Assembly (NCBI GenBank): GCA_945621435.1
Contig: CALZBR010000012.1
Location: 1-64,000 of the forward strand
Origin: an uncultured Lachnospiraceae bacterium
Lineage (GTDB): Bacteria; Bacillota; Clostridia; Lachnospirales; Lachnospiraceae
Reading direction: 5' to 3'
Length of the DNA stretch: 64,000 bases
The notes beneath the pieces were generated by a model that searched no databases, was not told where the DNA came from, and was given only the letters and a program-made list of their open reading frames with translations. The translations under genes and the position numbers were made by a program. Positions 43,174 through 52,675 of this stretch are shown in pieces. Every line of letters begins with the position of its first letter. Position 1 is the first letter of the stretch.

Positions 43174-45104
43174 TGGTGATTTTCCTTTCGTATAAATTCG
43201 ACGAACTCATCCTTGGGCAAGGGTTTGGAATAGAAAAATCCCTGAATATATTCACATTCCAGCTGTGAAAACTGTTCTGCCAGACCTGCTGTTTCTATGC
43301 CCTCTACCACAATTTTCAGATTCATATCCTTAATCATTCGAATCATATTTCTCAATACAATTTCGTATTTTGAATCAGTACTCATATTGGCAAAATCTTT
43401 GTCCAGTTTTACAATACTCAGCGGCAAAGACGCAACTCTCTGCATATTGGAATATCCGGTTCCAAAATCGTCCAGCGATAATGCTATTCCGGCATCTGCC
43501 AAAGCATTTATATTGTCCATCATAATATTTTGTGAATAAGTTGTGGCAGTTTCCGTTATCTCCAGATTAATCTGATCCGGTGAAATATCGTACTTTTTCA
43601 GCAGTTCAATTATCTCCTGTGCCAAATCTGCTTTCATACACTGTACAACGGACAGGTTCACTTCAACATATTCCATGTTTAATGCTTTATACTCTTCACT
43701 CGCGATAAATCTGAAAACTTCATTCAAAACAAAATCTCCGATTCTCTGAATCGCACCATTCTTCTCTGCTGCAGGTATAAAGATATTCGGAGAGATTTCT
43801 CCGTACTCTTCATCATTCAGACGTAACAAAGCTTCTGCCGAATTAAATCGCCCTTCTTTAACCGAGTAAATCGGCTGATAGTATACTGAAAGATTCCCCT
43901 TGATCAGAGCCCTCTCTATGATCAAATCTATATCACGAATCATATTACAATTGCCATCTTGCAGTAAATCCTTGGCGCGATGTATGGTATTGCCTGATTT
44001 ATCTTCCCATTCCATTCCGGTTCCAAAGGCAAGCATGGTCTGCAGATCCGAAACATCCTCCGGACAACAAACCAGACAGATTTGTGTCACAACATTGATT
44101 TCCATTTGTCTCAATTCAAAAGGAAAGGTCAATTTTTCCAATAACCTATTTGCAAGCTCTTCCGATCTTGACAATCTGTCCGGTCCCAAGGCCAGACAAA
44201 ATCTTCCGGATTGTAAATAATAAGAATCAATATCCTGAAGCAGATTCCCGCATGCATCTTCGATCCTTTCGGAAACAGCTTTCAGCAGATCGTTTGTGTC
44301 CTGAAAGCCAAGCATATCATTTAATGATTTATAGTTGCAAATCCGAATTATCAATACATGCATAGGCTTTTCGTTACAAAAAGCCTTCTGCATATCCATC
44401 TCAAAAGTGTTCAGTCTTCCAAAACCCGTAACTGATTCACGGCGTTCTTCCGGTCGTTGAATCAACAGCATAATAATAATGATTCCCAGTGCCTGGGAAA
44501 ACATCTCTATCACTAATTCCGGTCTGAACATTTGTATTGCCACTGCTACAGGCATAGCTAAAAACATGCAGAACATCGCCCAAAACTGAAGGCGCTGAAA
44601 CAGCTTCTTAAAGTGTATCAGATACACAAACCCGCAAATCCAATAAATCGCTGCACTGATGTAAAAGATAAAGAACCAGGAGCCTCTCACATAATTCAGT
44701 TCATGATCAATCTCAAATAATTTATGATTGAACGGATTGATTAAAGAGCAACAGAGGACACATAAATATGGCAAAGTAACCAAAGCGACCAAAACAGGTC
44801 TCTTCTTTACTCTGTGCCAGGTATCTGTCTGTTCAACCAGATACGCAATATACATGGGCACACAGAGATTATGAAGCACCAGATATCCGTTGTGAAAAAA
44901 ATACCTTGCTTCAATAAACTCATCTGCCATATTATCCATAGAAATGCAGACAATATCAAAACACACACTGATTATCGCCAGCAGAACCACATATCCAAAA
45001 TACCGGTTCCTTTTATTATGTAGCATTCCTCGTAGCAACATAATCACTGAAATTATGACCAATATTGCCAGCGCACAATAATTAAATATATTAATTCTTT
45101 CCAT
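43170..45104 (-). CDS. Membrane c-di-GMP phosphodiesterase (degenerate GGDEF plus EAL)
   Basis: The 644-residue protein has about seven N-terminal membrane helices (1-225), a degenerate GGDEF domain (about 235-375, where the signature is replaced by SGRFC) and an intact EAL domain (about 385-640). EAL motifs are SAEALLRL, VEVNLSV and SLDDFGTGYSNM, so phosphodiesterase activity is likely and cyclase activity is not. The membrane part may sense a signal. It overlaps dut by four bases. Confidence 0.9.
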   Translation of the reverse strand: MERINIFNYCALAILVIISVIMLLRGMLHNKRNRYFGYVVLLAIISVCFDIVCISMDNMADEFIEARYFFHNGYLVLHNLCVPMYIAYLVEQTDTWHRVKKRPVLVALVTLPYLCVLCCSLINPFNHKLFEIDHELNYVRGSWFFIFYISAAIYWICGFVYLIHFKKLFQRLQFWAMFCMFLAMPVAVAIQMFRPELVIEMFSQALGIIIIMLLIQRPEERRESVTGFGRLNTFEMDMQKAFCNEKPMHVLIIRICNYKSLNDMLGFQDTNDLLKAVSERIEDACGNLLQDIDSYYLQSGRFCLALGPDRLSRSEELANRLLEKLTFPFELRQMEINVVTQICLVCCPEDVSDLQTMLAFGTGMEWEDKSGNTIHRAKDLLQDGNCNMIRDIDLIIERALIKGNLSVYYQPIYSVKEGRFNSAEALLRLNDEEYGEISPNIFIPAAEKNGAIQRIGDFVLNEVFRFIASEEYKALNMEYVEVNLSVVQCMKADLAQEIIELLKKYDISPDQINLEITETATTYSQNIMMDNINALADAGIALSLDDFGTGYSNMQRVASLPLSIVKLDKDFANMSTDSKYEIVLRNMIRMIKDMNLKIVVEGIETAGLAEQFSQLECEYIQGFFYSKPLPKDEFVEFIRKENHQ

Positions 45105-45156
45105 AACGCATCACCATTCATGCTCTTTAGCATGAGCCAAAATGCAGCCTCTTTTC

Positions 45157-45717
45157 TCAATCACAACAGCCGCAGATATTGTCAGGTTTTCTGGTCATTT
45201 CATAATTGTCCGAGTAATTGCCGCAATGCAGTACCGGAACCGTAGGATCAGACTGCCTGAGACTTGCCTGGACATCAATCACCCGCTGATTTGCACTACC
45301 TTTCCACAGAAGTTTCACGTCCTTTTCTTCCTCATGAAATTCTCCGTCCACAACTACATCCACATATTTCATCATCGGATAATATAAAATATTTTCCCAT
45401 ATATCTCCGGTATATAACCAAATCGTCTTCTGCGGATATTTTTCTTTTATCTCTGCCATGAATTCCCTGACACCCAGTCTGTTAGCCGGATGCAAAGGAT
45501 CCCCTCCCGAAAAGGTAATCCCAGAAATATAACTCTTATCCAATTGTTCAAATATCTCAGCTTTAGCTGCCTCGTCGAAGGGCAATCCGCCATCCGGATC
45601 CCAGGTGATGGGATTCTGACAATTTTTACAACAATGATTGCATCCCGCTACCCAGAGTACAACTCTTAGGCCATCTCCGTTGAGCATATCGTCTTTGGTA
45701 ATATTATGATATCTCAT
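45157..45717 (-). CDS. nrdG: Anaerobic ribonucleotide reductase activating protein
   Basis: The 186-residue radical SAM activase has the cluster motif CNHCCKNC (CxxxCxxC using the first, fifth and eighth positions), GITFSGGDPLHP and a C-terminal VDGEFHEEEKDVKLLWKGS. It generates the glycyl radical on NrdD. Its ATG overlaps the nrdD stop by one base, so the two are made in step. Confidence 0.95.
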   Translation of the reverse strand: MRYHNITKDDMLNGDGLRVVLWVAGCNHCCKNCQNPITWDPDGGLPFDEAAKAEIFEQLDKSYISGITFSGGDPLHPANRLGVREFMAEIKEKYPQKTIWLYTGDIWENILYYPMMKYVDVVVDGEFHEEEKDVKLLWKGSANQRVIDVQASLRQSDPTVPVLHCGNYSDNYEMTRKPDNICGCCD

Positions 45718-47879
45718 TACATGGATTTCCTTTCTGCAATTTCAGCCATTTTAGCATCGTTAAGTCTGGTATCTCCATGCACACGGGAATAGGACAAATA
45801 GCCGTTCATACGATCAATCTTTGTCAGATTGCGGCTTCCGCATTTTGGACATACATCCATTTCCAGCTCCTGGTGTCCGCAGTCATCGCAATATGCCAGT
45901 GAAAGATTGACACCCTCATAAAATCCCATATCCATTGCACGGTGAATCAAGGTCTTAATCGCTTCGATATTGTAATCAACGGGATATTTTACATACTGAA
46001 TCTTTCCACCGTTACACAGATCCCAGAAACGGTCTTCTTTATCCTGCTTTTCAATCGGAGTGATATCTTCCGAAACATGACAGTGAAAACTGTTGCTCAC
46101 ATATTCCCTGTCAGACACCCCTTCCACAATACCGAATTTATTGCGGAACTGCTTAACCTGAACACCGCAAAGGTTTTCGGCAGGAGTACCGTAAATCGCA
46201 TATAGGTTACCGTCTTCTTCTTTGAATTCGTTTACTTTATTGTTGATATACTCCATTACTTCCAGCGCAAATGCACCGTCTTCCACAAGCGACTTGCCAT
46301 TGTAGAGCTCCTGCAATTCATTTAACGCCGTGATTCCAAAACTGGCGGTTGCTGATTTAAGAAGCGGCTTAATCTTATCGTGGAACTCCAGATGTCCGCC
46401 GAGGAAACCGCCTTCACAATATGCCAGGGGATTGGTGGAGGCTCTCATCTCGCCCAAATAAGCATAGGTACGAATATGAAGCTGTCGAATCAGATTCAAA
46501 TAGTAATCAAGTACCTCATAGAAATCCTTACTCTCTTTTCTTGACTTAGCAAGAATCATTGGCAGATGCAGTGAAACCGCTCCGATATTAAATCTTCCCA
46601 CAAACACCGGTACATCTGTTTCATCAGCAGGATGCATACCACCTCTTTCATACCAGGGAGAAAGGAACGCACGACAACCCATGGGCGAGATGATTTTCCC
46701 ATACTGTTTGTAAATACTTGCCACATAGCCCTTTCCGGTCAGGCTCAACCAGTCGGGATACATGGTTTTTGCGGAACATTTCACGCCTGCATCAAATACA
46801 TCCTCAAGAGGCTTTCCGGGACCATGCAGATTCTCATCATATAAGAAAACAATCTTAGGGAACAGCACCGGTTTCTTACACTCTTTCTTTCCCTGACCTC
46901 TTCTGCGTACATTAAGCATGGTAATGGTAGCCAGCTTAGCAAATCTTCCCGTACCGGTACCTGCAGTTACCGTTATGAAAGGATAGTCACCGCGGCTGCT
47001 TCCAACCGTATTAAATTTATACTCCCAGCCCTGGAAGCCCTGCTCAAATTCCTTAACGACATCGCTGTAGGCTTCCGCTTCAGCCGTATCTTTATCAATT
47101 CCGAGTCTCATATACTTGTCCATATACCTCTGATAGGATTTCTCTGCATAAGGCTCCAGAATCAGATCCACACTGGGCACGGTAAACCCACCGTACTGCT
47201 GGCTTGCCGCACTAAGTACAATGTCCCCGATGACATCAAAAGCAACGTCCAGTGATTTGGGCTCATTGTACCATACATTTCCCATTTCAAAGCCGCCTTT
47301 CAAAACGTTCTCCACGTCAAAAAGACAGCAGTTCATGGTATCTCTTCTTGCAGACATGTCATGAATATAGATATATCCGTCTCTGCATGCCTGAATCTCT
47401 TCAGTTGTCAGGAAAAACTTCTGATACAGCTCTTTATTCAGCTGATTAAAAATCAGACTTCTCTTTGTCGCCACAAGTGCTGAATCCGTGTTTGCATTTT
47501 CCTTATCACCGATATACATGATAGACTGACTCTTTTTGTATACATCATCTAACATACGCACAAAGTCCTGCTTATAGTTACGATAGTCTCTGTAACTCTT
47601 CGCAACCACAGGCTTTACCTCTTCCAGCGCGCTCTCTACAATATTGTGCATCACCGGGATCGGTACTTCATTAGACTCAAGCTCATTTACCTTATCCAAT
47701 ACATGTTGGCAGATATGTCTCTCATCTTCCTCTGTAAATTTTGTCAGTGCCCTGTATGCACTTTTCCCTACAGCACTGATAACCTTCTGAACATTGAAGG
47801 CTTCCTTGCTGCCATCTTTCTTTATTACAAAAATCTCTCTTTGAGGTTTATATTCCTCTCCGTAATTAATCTCTGCCAT
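45717..47879 (-). CDS. nrdD: Anaerobic (class III) ribonucleoside-triphosphate reductase
   Basis: The 720-residue enzyme reduces ribonucleotides to deoxyribonucleotides without oxygen. An N-terminal ATP-cone (about 15-110, FVIKKDGSKEAFNVQKV) gives allosteric control. The glycyl-radical domain ends with Gly693 in RMNGYLSYSRV, and a zinc site CDDCGH...CPKCG lies just before it. Two NrdR-type boxes and a strong promoter lie upstream. This supports strictly anaerobic or facultative life. Confidence 0.96.
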   Translation of the reverse strand: MAEINYGEEYKPQREIFVIKKDGSKEAFNVQKVISAVGKSAYRALTKFTEEDERHICQHVLDKVNELESNEVPIPVMHNIVESALEEVKPVVAKSYRDYRNYKQDFVRMLDDVYKKSQSIMYIGDKENANTDSALVATKRSLIFNQLNKELYQKFFLTTEEIQACRDGYIYIHDMSARRDTMNCCLFDVENVLKGGFEMGNVWYNEPKSLDVAFDVIGDIVLSAASQQYGGFTVPSVDLILEPYAEKSYQRYMDKYMRLGIDKDTAEAEAYSDVVKEFEQGFQGWEYKFNTVGSSRGDYPFITVTAGTGTGRFAKLATITMLNVRRRGQGKKECKKPVLFPKIVFLYDENLHGPGKPLEDVFDAGVKCSAKTMYPDWLSLTGKGYVASIYKQYGKIISPMGCRAFLSPWYERGGMHPADETDVPVFVGRFNIGAVSLHLPMILAKSRKESKDFYEVLDYYLNLIRQLHIRTYAYLGEMRASTNPLAYCEGGFLGGHLEFHDKIKPLLKSATASFGITALNELQELYNGKSLVEDGAFALEVMEYINNKVNEFKEEDGNLYAIYGTPAENLCGVQVKQFRNKFGIVEGVSDREYVSNSFHCHVSEDITPIEKQDKEDRFWDLCNGGKIQYVKYPVDYNIEAIKTLIHRAMDMGFYEGVNLSLAYCDDCGHQELEMDVCPKCGSRNLTKIDRMNGYLSYSRVHGDTRLNDAKMAEIAERKSM

Positions 47880-47957
47880 GTTACCCTTTCCTTCCCTTCA
47901 TAAAGCATTTTATGATATGATTAACTAAAATCAACGGTTTCAAAGGTTATATTCTCC

Positions 47958-48004
47958 CTACAAAATATTGGAGTCCATTCTCTTCCGTCATCAATATATT
48001 GTGT
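47958..48004. promoter_or_regulatory. Pair of NrdR boxes upstream of nrdDG
   Basis: A 16-mer at 47989-48004 matches 13 of 16 positions of ACACAATATATTGTGT. A weaker one at 47958-47973 matches 10 of 16 and keeps the palindromic core. Their centres are 31 bp apart, three helical turns, the classic NrdR arrangement. Both lie downstream of the predicted transcription start and 79-122 bp before the ATG. Confidence 0.7.
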
Positions 48005-48015
48005 CCGATATTAAC

Positions 48016-48045
48016 AGTATATTATATGCAATCTTCTCTTGTCAA
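48016..48045 (-). promoter_or_regulatory. Promoter of nrdDG
   Basis: TTGACA (48040-48045), 18 bp, TATACT (48016-48021) on the minus strand, just upstream of the NrdR boxes. Confidence 0.75.
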
Positions 48046-48066
48046 TCTACTCTTGCCTAAAATATT

Positions 48067-48106
48067 AACAAAAAAAGCACCCATAATTTGAACATTTGGA
48101 TGCTTT
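48067..48106 (-). terminator. Terminator of the WYL regulator gene
   Basis: A 10-bp stem in the minus-strand RNA (48074-48083 with 48097-48106, one G-U pair) and a 13-base loop are followed by seven T residues, 23 bases beyond the WYL gene stop. Confidence 0.85.
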
Positions 48107-48128
48107 GTATGTATAACAATGCCGTATC

Positions 48129-49154
48129 TTATTCGTCTTTCGAAAGCGTGAGCGGCAATACATCTGCCAGATTCATGGTAGTCACAATATCTGAAAGCCA
48201 TTGTCTGTAGCTTTCTTTTACTGTGGCAGGAGAAACAATCACCGCTTCTCTTCCGATTCCTGCCAGCCAGCCGAAAAACTGCCCGCTCACAGCCACTTTT
48301 GCCCTGATTCGGAACACCCTTTCCGTCACAGGCCGAATATCCGCATCTTTTCCAAATCTGTCAAGCACAACACCTATAAGTCTATTCGGAAATTGAAGAG
48401 TAACTATCTCTTCTTCCCCTCCAAACATTCCAAAAGTCCGGTTTGCATAAGCAGCAGGATCCGTTTGGGAAAATTGCTCCATGCCCTCGCGGTCTTCCTT
48501 TAAAACCTTTGCCTGCCCCATTTTATCCACACGATAATGCTTTATTATCCCGTCCACACTGTCGTAGGCAGCAAGGTAATAGTTTTCCTCCCGCCAGATC
48601 AATGCCCATGGACTAACTTTGCGTTTACCGCCCACTCTGGGCACAAGTTCTTTTTTCAGATTCCAATCCATATATTGGAATTCAATCTGTTTGTTCTCCT
48701 GTATTGCACGATGAATGGTATCCGTATTGTAATAAATACTCTCATTTTCCGTCTTGATACGTCCCGCAACATACACCTGGCGTTGCAGCTTACCGGCATC
48801 GTATTTTCCCGCAAGAAGTTCTATTTTTTTGATTAAGCTTCTAGATTTTCTTGTAGTTATAAATCTTGATGCCTGAACCGCATCAACCAGCAGTTTCAGT
48901 TCAGCCAGTTCAAACTCCCTGCCGGCAAGATAATAACCGCCACCCAATCTGCTCTGGACCCGGATAATGTCATAGCCGAATTCGCAGAGCTTTTCGATAT
49001 CATCGTAAATGCTTTTTCTCTCGGAATGAATACCATTTGCTTCCAGATAACTGATGATCTCTGCTGTTGTAGCAGGATGATTTTCATCGGTTTTTTCGGT
49101 GAGAAGCTTAATGATATACAGCAGCTTCAGTTTCTGTCCTGCAGACTTTGCCAT
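48129..49154 (-). CDS. WYL-domain transcriptional regulator
   Basis: The 341-residue protein has an N-terminal winged HTH (about 5-75, TTAEIISYLEANGIHSERKSIYDDIEKL), a WYL domain (about 140-215, IEFQYMDWN...SPWALIWREENYYLAAYD) and a WCX C-terminal extension. WYL domains bind nucleic acid or small ligands; in other bacteria such regulators answer DNA damage or phage. Its ATG directly follows the stop of a 53-codon membrane ORF (TAAATG). Confidence 0.9.
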   Translation of the reverse strand: MAKSAGQKLKLLYIIKLLTEKTDENHPATTAEIISYLEANGIHSERKSIYDDIEKLCEFGYDIIRVQSRLGGGYYLAGREFELAELKLLVDAVQASRFITTRKSRSLIKKIELLAGKYDAGKLQRQVYVAGRIKTENESIYYNTDTIHRAIQENKQIEFQYMDWNLKKELVPRVGGKRKVSPWALIWREENYYLAAYDSVDGIIKHYRVDKMGQAKVLKEDREGMEQFSQTDPAAYANRTFGMFGGEEEIVTLQFPNRLIGVVLDRFGKDADIRPVTERVFRIRAKVAVSGQFFGWLAGIGREAVIVSPATVKESYRQWLSDIVTTMNLADVLPLTLSKDE

Positions 49155-49316
49155 TTACGCAATGCCTCCGTCAGATGATTCATGTTCTTCCTTTGCCTTC
49201 TTTTTCTTCGCCATATTGGAACCCAGGAAAAAAGCTGCTGCTCCTGCTGTTACGGTAATCAGAATCAAAAGACCATATGACAGAAACATTCTTCCAAACT
49301 CAATCAAATTTCCCAT
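49155..49316 (-). CDS. Small single-pass membrane protein upstream of the WYL regulator
   Basis: This 53-residue ORF is below the track's size limit. It starts MGNLIEFGRMF and has one hydrophobic helix (about 10-34, rich in Ala, Gly and Leu). It ends in a highly charged tail (KKKKAKEEHESS). GAAAGG lies upstream of the ATG, and its TAA abuts the WYL ATG, so both are likely made together from one promoter. I do not recognise a family; the function is unknown. Confidence 0.65.
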   Translation of the reverse strand: MGNLIEFGRMFLSYGLLILITVTAGAAAFFLGSNMAKKKKAKEEHESSDGGIA

Positions 49317-49372
49317 TTATCTTTACCAAACCTTTCAGAAACATTTGATTTCAAAATCACTCTTATATTTTC

Positions 49373-49401
49373 AGTATAACAACGCAATACTTCTCCGTCA
49401 A
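49373..49401 (-). promoter_or_regulatory. Promoter of the small ORF and WYL gene
   Basis: TTGACG (49396-49401), 17 bp, TATACT (49373-49378) on the minus strand, starting just past the stop of the MutS-like gene. Confidence 0.7.
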
Positions 49402-49414
49402 GGGCAAGAAGTCC

Positions 49415-51109
49415 TTACCGTTTCCATTCGCCGGTATTCATAAAGTCTTCTGCCCGTTTTAATGCCTTCTCAATGATTTCTTTTTCGTATCCCAATACCT
49501 CCAACAGTTTTATGGCATTTCTTGTCGAAGCTTTACCCGGTTGTAATTTGTAGTTGAACTCAATATCACCATCCACGATTTCTTCTTCAAAATGATAATT
49601 ATCAAATTCCTTTTCCAACAGTCCGGTCAATTCGATATCATGAGTTGCCGCAAAACACAGAACACCCTTTTGACTCAGTGATTTCAGGATTTGCGCGGAC
49701 GCTGCAATTCGTTCCACAGTATTCGTGCCTCTCAGGACTTCGTCAACAAAGCAGAAAACCCTTTGCTTCCGGTCTGCGGCATCCAGTATTCTTTTTAATG
49801 CTTTTATTTCAACTATATAATAGCTTTCTCCGTTTTTCAGATCATCCCTTAATGCCATGGAGGAATATATTGTATAAAAGGGACTGCTATAGCTATCAGC
49901 GGAACACGTATTGACTGTTTGGGACAATATCGCATTGACTGCTACGGTCTTTAAAAAAGTGGATTTACCGGAGGCATTGGAACCTGTAAGCAGGACACTC
50001 TTTGTGGAATCAATACTATTCTTTACGGGGTCCGGTATCAAAGGATGATAACCATGATACATCTTGATGCAGTTATCACCGGATTCCTCCGTAAAGACCG
50101 GACGACACCAACCATGTGTAAGACTTTGGCGGAAGATCCAAACTGCAACTGCAGTCTCAAGGTAACCAATCATGGTAATCATCCGGTCGATATCTTCTTT
50201 GTGTTCCCGCACTTCCTTCAGCATACTGTCAAACTTTATCAGATCCACATGAAATATCATACGGATATAGTCGAACAATATACTGAAGACATCCCCCGAG
50301 GTCAGATTGGCACCGTTTCCGGCCGACATAACCCAGAAAGCACCTCTTGACATGGATTTTACATTATTATAACATTTCTTGATACAATCCAATTCGCCCT
50401 GACATTCCGTCAGCTTCAGTTTTTCCACTTCACTGCAGGTATCCAGGAGCCTCAGTATATAGGCAAAGCTTGTAATGTATGCCTCAATCTCGCCTTTCTC
50501 CTTGAAATAGGATATGATATTATACATCATCAAACCTACAATTCCTGCAATTCCAAGTGAAAAATTTAGCCACAGCAAAGCTATAAAAGGAAGAAACATC
50601 AGGTCAGGTATCAGATGCTTACTTATCTTTCGTTCTCCCAGATAATCAAGGTTTTCAATGTATTCATACAACGAATATTTGCCCGTATAACCAAGCTTAT
50701 GCATTTTATATTGAAAACGAACCCTTTCATCAGGATTCTCTTCAAAACATTTCATGACCTTCTCAAAATGCTCCAATGAGTCTCTATCCTGCTTAAGCGT
50801 TCTCAGCATATAATACAGATATTCTTCTCCGGAAGCGGACATCGTATAATTCATACGCTTAAAAATCTCATCCAGTCCAAGATCATTCCATGTGATATCA
50901 TCAATCTGACACTCCGACTTGTGTCTCTCATAATAGCTTCCCATGCGCATAAATCGTTCGGGAGAATAACTTTTATCCGACAGTTTCGTATAGTTATGGT
51001 ACAACTCCCCGATAAATTCTTTCTCCCGCTTTCTCGCACGATAAGCCTCCAATGCGATGATAAAAACCGCAAAGCCCACAAGCGAAGCCAGCATAATCAC
51101 AAATTCCAT
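49415..51109 (-). CDS. Membrane-anchored MutS-family ATPase
   Basis: The 564-residue protein has an N-terminal membrane helix (about 3-21), a second hydrophobic block (about 170-205), a MutS core-like helical region and a C-terminal MutS ATPase. ATPase motifs are LLTGSNASGKSTFLKTVAVN (Walker A), FVDEVLRGTNTVERI (Walker B and signature) and AATHDIEL. The mismatch-binding domain (FYE loop) and the Smr nuclease of MutS2 are absent. It is not MutS1 (encoded at 27972-30650). Its role is unknown. It lies 21 bases after a purine permease gene. Confidence 0.85.
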   Translation of the reverse strand: MEFVIMLASLVGFAVFIIALEAYRARKREKEFIGELYHNYTKLSDKSYSPERFMRMGSYYERHKSECQIDDITWNDLGLDEIFKRMNYTMSASGEEYLYYMLRTLKQDRDSLEHFEKVMKCFEENPDERVRFQYKMHKLGYTGKYSLYEYIENLDYLGERKISKHLIPDLMFLPFIALLWLNFSLGIAGIVGLMMYNIISYFKEKGEIEAYITSFAYILRLLDTCSEVEKLKLTECQGELDCIKKCYNNVKSMSRGAFWVMSAGNGANLTSGDVFSILFDYIRMIFHVDLIKFDSMLKEVREHKEDIDRMITMIGYLETAVAVWIFRQSLTHGWCRPVFTEESGDNCIKMYHGYHPLIPDPVKNSIDSTKSVLLTGSNASGKSTFLKTVAVNAILSQTVNTCSADSYSSPFYTIYSSMALRDDLKNGESYYIVEIKALKRILDAADRKQRVFCFVDEVLRGTNTVERIAASAQILKSLSQKGVLCFAATHDIELTGLLEKEFDNYHFEEEIVDGDIEFNYKLQPGKASTRNAIKLLEVLGYEKEIIEKALKRAEDFMNTGEWKR

Positions 51110-51130
51110 AATATGATTTCATCTCCTATT

Positions 51131-52597
51131 TTAGATGGCAAGGAAAAACTTAAGCAGGAAAATCATTGACAAAACGTAAGTCAGTACTGATACCTCCTTT
51201 GCTTTTCCTGTAAATATCTTGATAATGGTAAATGAAATCAGTCCGAGACCAATCGCATGCCCAATGGAACCGGAAACCGGCATACCGATCAACATCAACG
51301 TTACGGGAACAGACTGTGATATATCATCCATGTCGATATTCTTAATACCTGAAATCATCAGCACGCCTACATAAATCAGTGCGGAAGAAGTTGCTGCCGG
51401 CGGGATGATTGCGGCTATGGGTGCCAGGAACATACATGCAAGGAACAATACACCTGTCGTAAACGCTGTCAGTCCGGTTCTTCCACCCGCTTCCACACCG
51501 GAAGCAGACTCCACAAAGGTAGTCACAGTAGAGGTACCTGTTGCAGAACCAACCACGGTTCCCACTGCGTCAGCCATAAGGGCTTCCTTCATGTTTTCCA
51601 TTTTCCCGTCCTTATTGAGCATACCTGCTCTGGACGCAGTCCCGACCAAAGTTCCAATGGTATCAAACATATCGATGATACAAAATGTGACAATCAGTGT
51701 TATAATGGTAAACCCACCAATCTCTACAAAACCTGCAAAGTTAAATTTAAACAAGGTTGTATTCACCATATCCTGAACCGGTGGAAGGAATCCTTCCGCT
51801 TTTACGCCTTCAAACGGATTCACCTTCAGAAACAATGCCTGTCCTGCCCAGTGAAGTACACTTGAAACCAACATTCCCAGAATAACTGCCGCCTTTACTC
51901 CCCTATGCGCCAGCGCAATGATCACAAACAGACCGACAAACATTGTCACAACAGATAATACCATTGCCGGATAAGCCTCTCCCATGGTTTCTTTTGCCAG
52001 ACCCGCTGTCAGTGAACCAAAGAAATCCCTCATTGCATAATAACAATTATTCCCTAATCTGTTACCCTCAGCATCAAAATATTCCTGTGCAAAATTTTGA
52101 ATTCCGGCATTGGAACCAAGTCCGATATTCATCAGCATAAGTCCGATTGCCGGCGCAATTCCCTGCCGTATCCCGAGCGGAATGGACTCCACAATCTTTT
52201 CTCTGACGTTCAACAGGGAAAGCGCAATGAATATGATACCTTCAATCAGAATAATACACAGCGCTGTCTGATATGCTCCCAGATAAGTCATTCCCGTCAT
52301 ACCTGCAATGTTTGCAACAACAACTGCAAAGAAGCTGTTTAACCCCATACCCGGTGCCATGGCAAAAGGCTTATTTGCAAGAAATGCCATGGTAAACATT
52401 CCAACCGCAGAAGCAATGCAGGTGGCCATAAACACACCATTCCACAATTCATTACCGCCATTTGCCCTGAATCCTGTTAACAGATTGGGATTCAGCGCTA
52501 TGATGTATGCCATTGTCATAAATGTTGTGAGTCCGGCAACAATCTCTGTTTTTACCGTGGTATGATTTTCTTCCAGCTTGAATACTTTTTGTAACAT
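51131..52597 (-). CDS. NCS2 family purine permease (adenine/guanine/hypoxanthine type)
   Basis: The 488-residue protein has about 12-14 membrane helices and the AzgA/GhxP pattern: EIVAGLTTFMTMAYIIALNP at the start, FAMAPGMGLNSFFA and the GTSTVTTFVESASGVEAGGRTG loop. It takes up nucleobases by proton symport. It belongs to a purine salvage run with punA, cdd and an amidohydrolase. No purine riboswitch core was recognised upstream. Confidence 0.93.
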   Translation of the reverse strand: MLQKVFKLEENHTTVKTEIVAGLTTFMTMAYIIALNPNLLTGFRANGGNELWNGVFMATCIASAVGMFTMAFLANKPFAMAPGMGLNSFFAVVVANIAGMTGMTYLGAYQTALCIILIEGIIFIALSLLNVREKIVESIPLGIRQGIAPAIGLMLMNIGLGSNAGIQNFAQEYFDAEGNRLGNNCYYAMRDFFGSLTAGLAKETMGEAYPAMVLSVVTMFVGLFVIIALAHRGVKAAVILGMLVSSVLHWAGQALFLKVNPFEGVKAEGFLPPVQDMVNTTLFKFNFAGFVEIGGFTIITLIVTFCIIDMFDTIGTLVGTASRAGMLNKDGKMENMKEALMADAVGTVVGSATGTSTVTTFVESASGVEAGGRTGLTAFTTGVLFLACMFLAPIAAIIPPAATSSALIYVGVLMISGIKNIDMDDISQSVPVTLMLIGMPVSGSIGHAIGLGLISFTIIKIFTGKAKEVSVLTYVLSMIFLLKFFLAI

Positions 52598-52675
52598 CTT
52601 TTTCTCCCCTCCGTTTGAAATACATGGAAACGAATAATGAACAGGTAACCTTTTACTGAAAACGCTTTAATAAGA

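Noticed and set aside
52598-52675. Purine riboswitch before the NCS2 permease
   Set aside because: The gap is only 78 bases and none of the conserved purine-aptamer loop sequences could be found; the gene is probably served by the upstream punA promoter.
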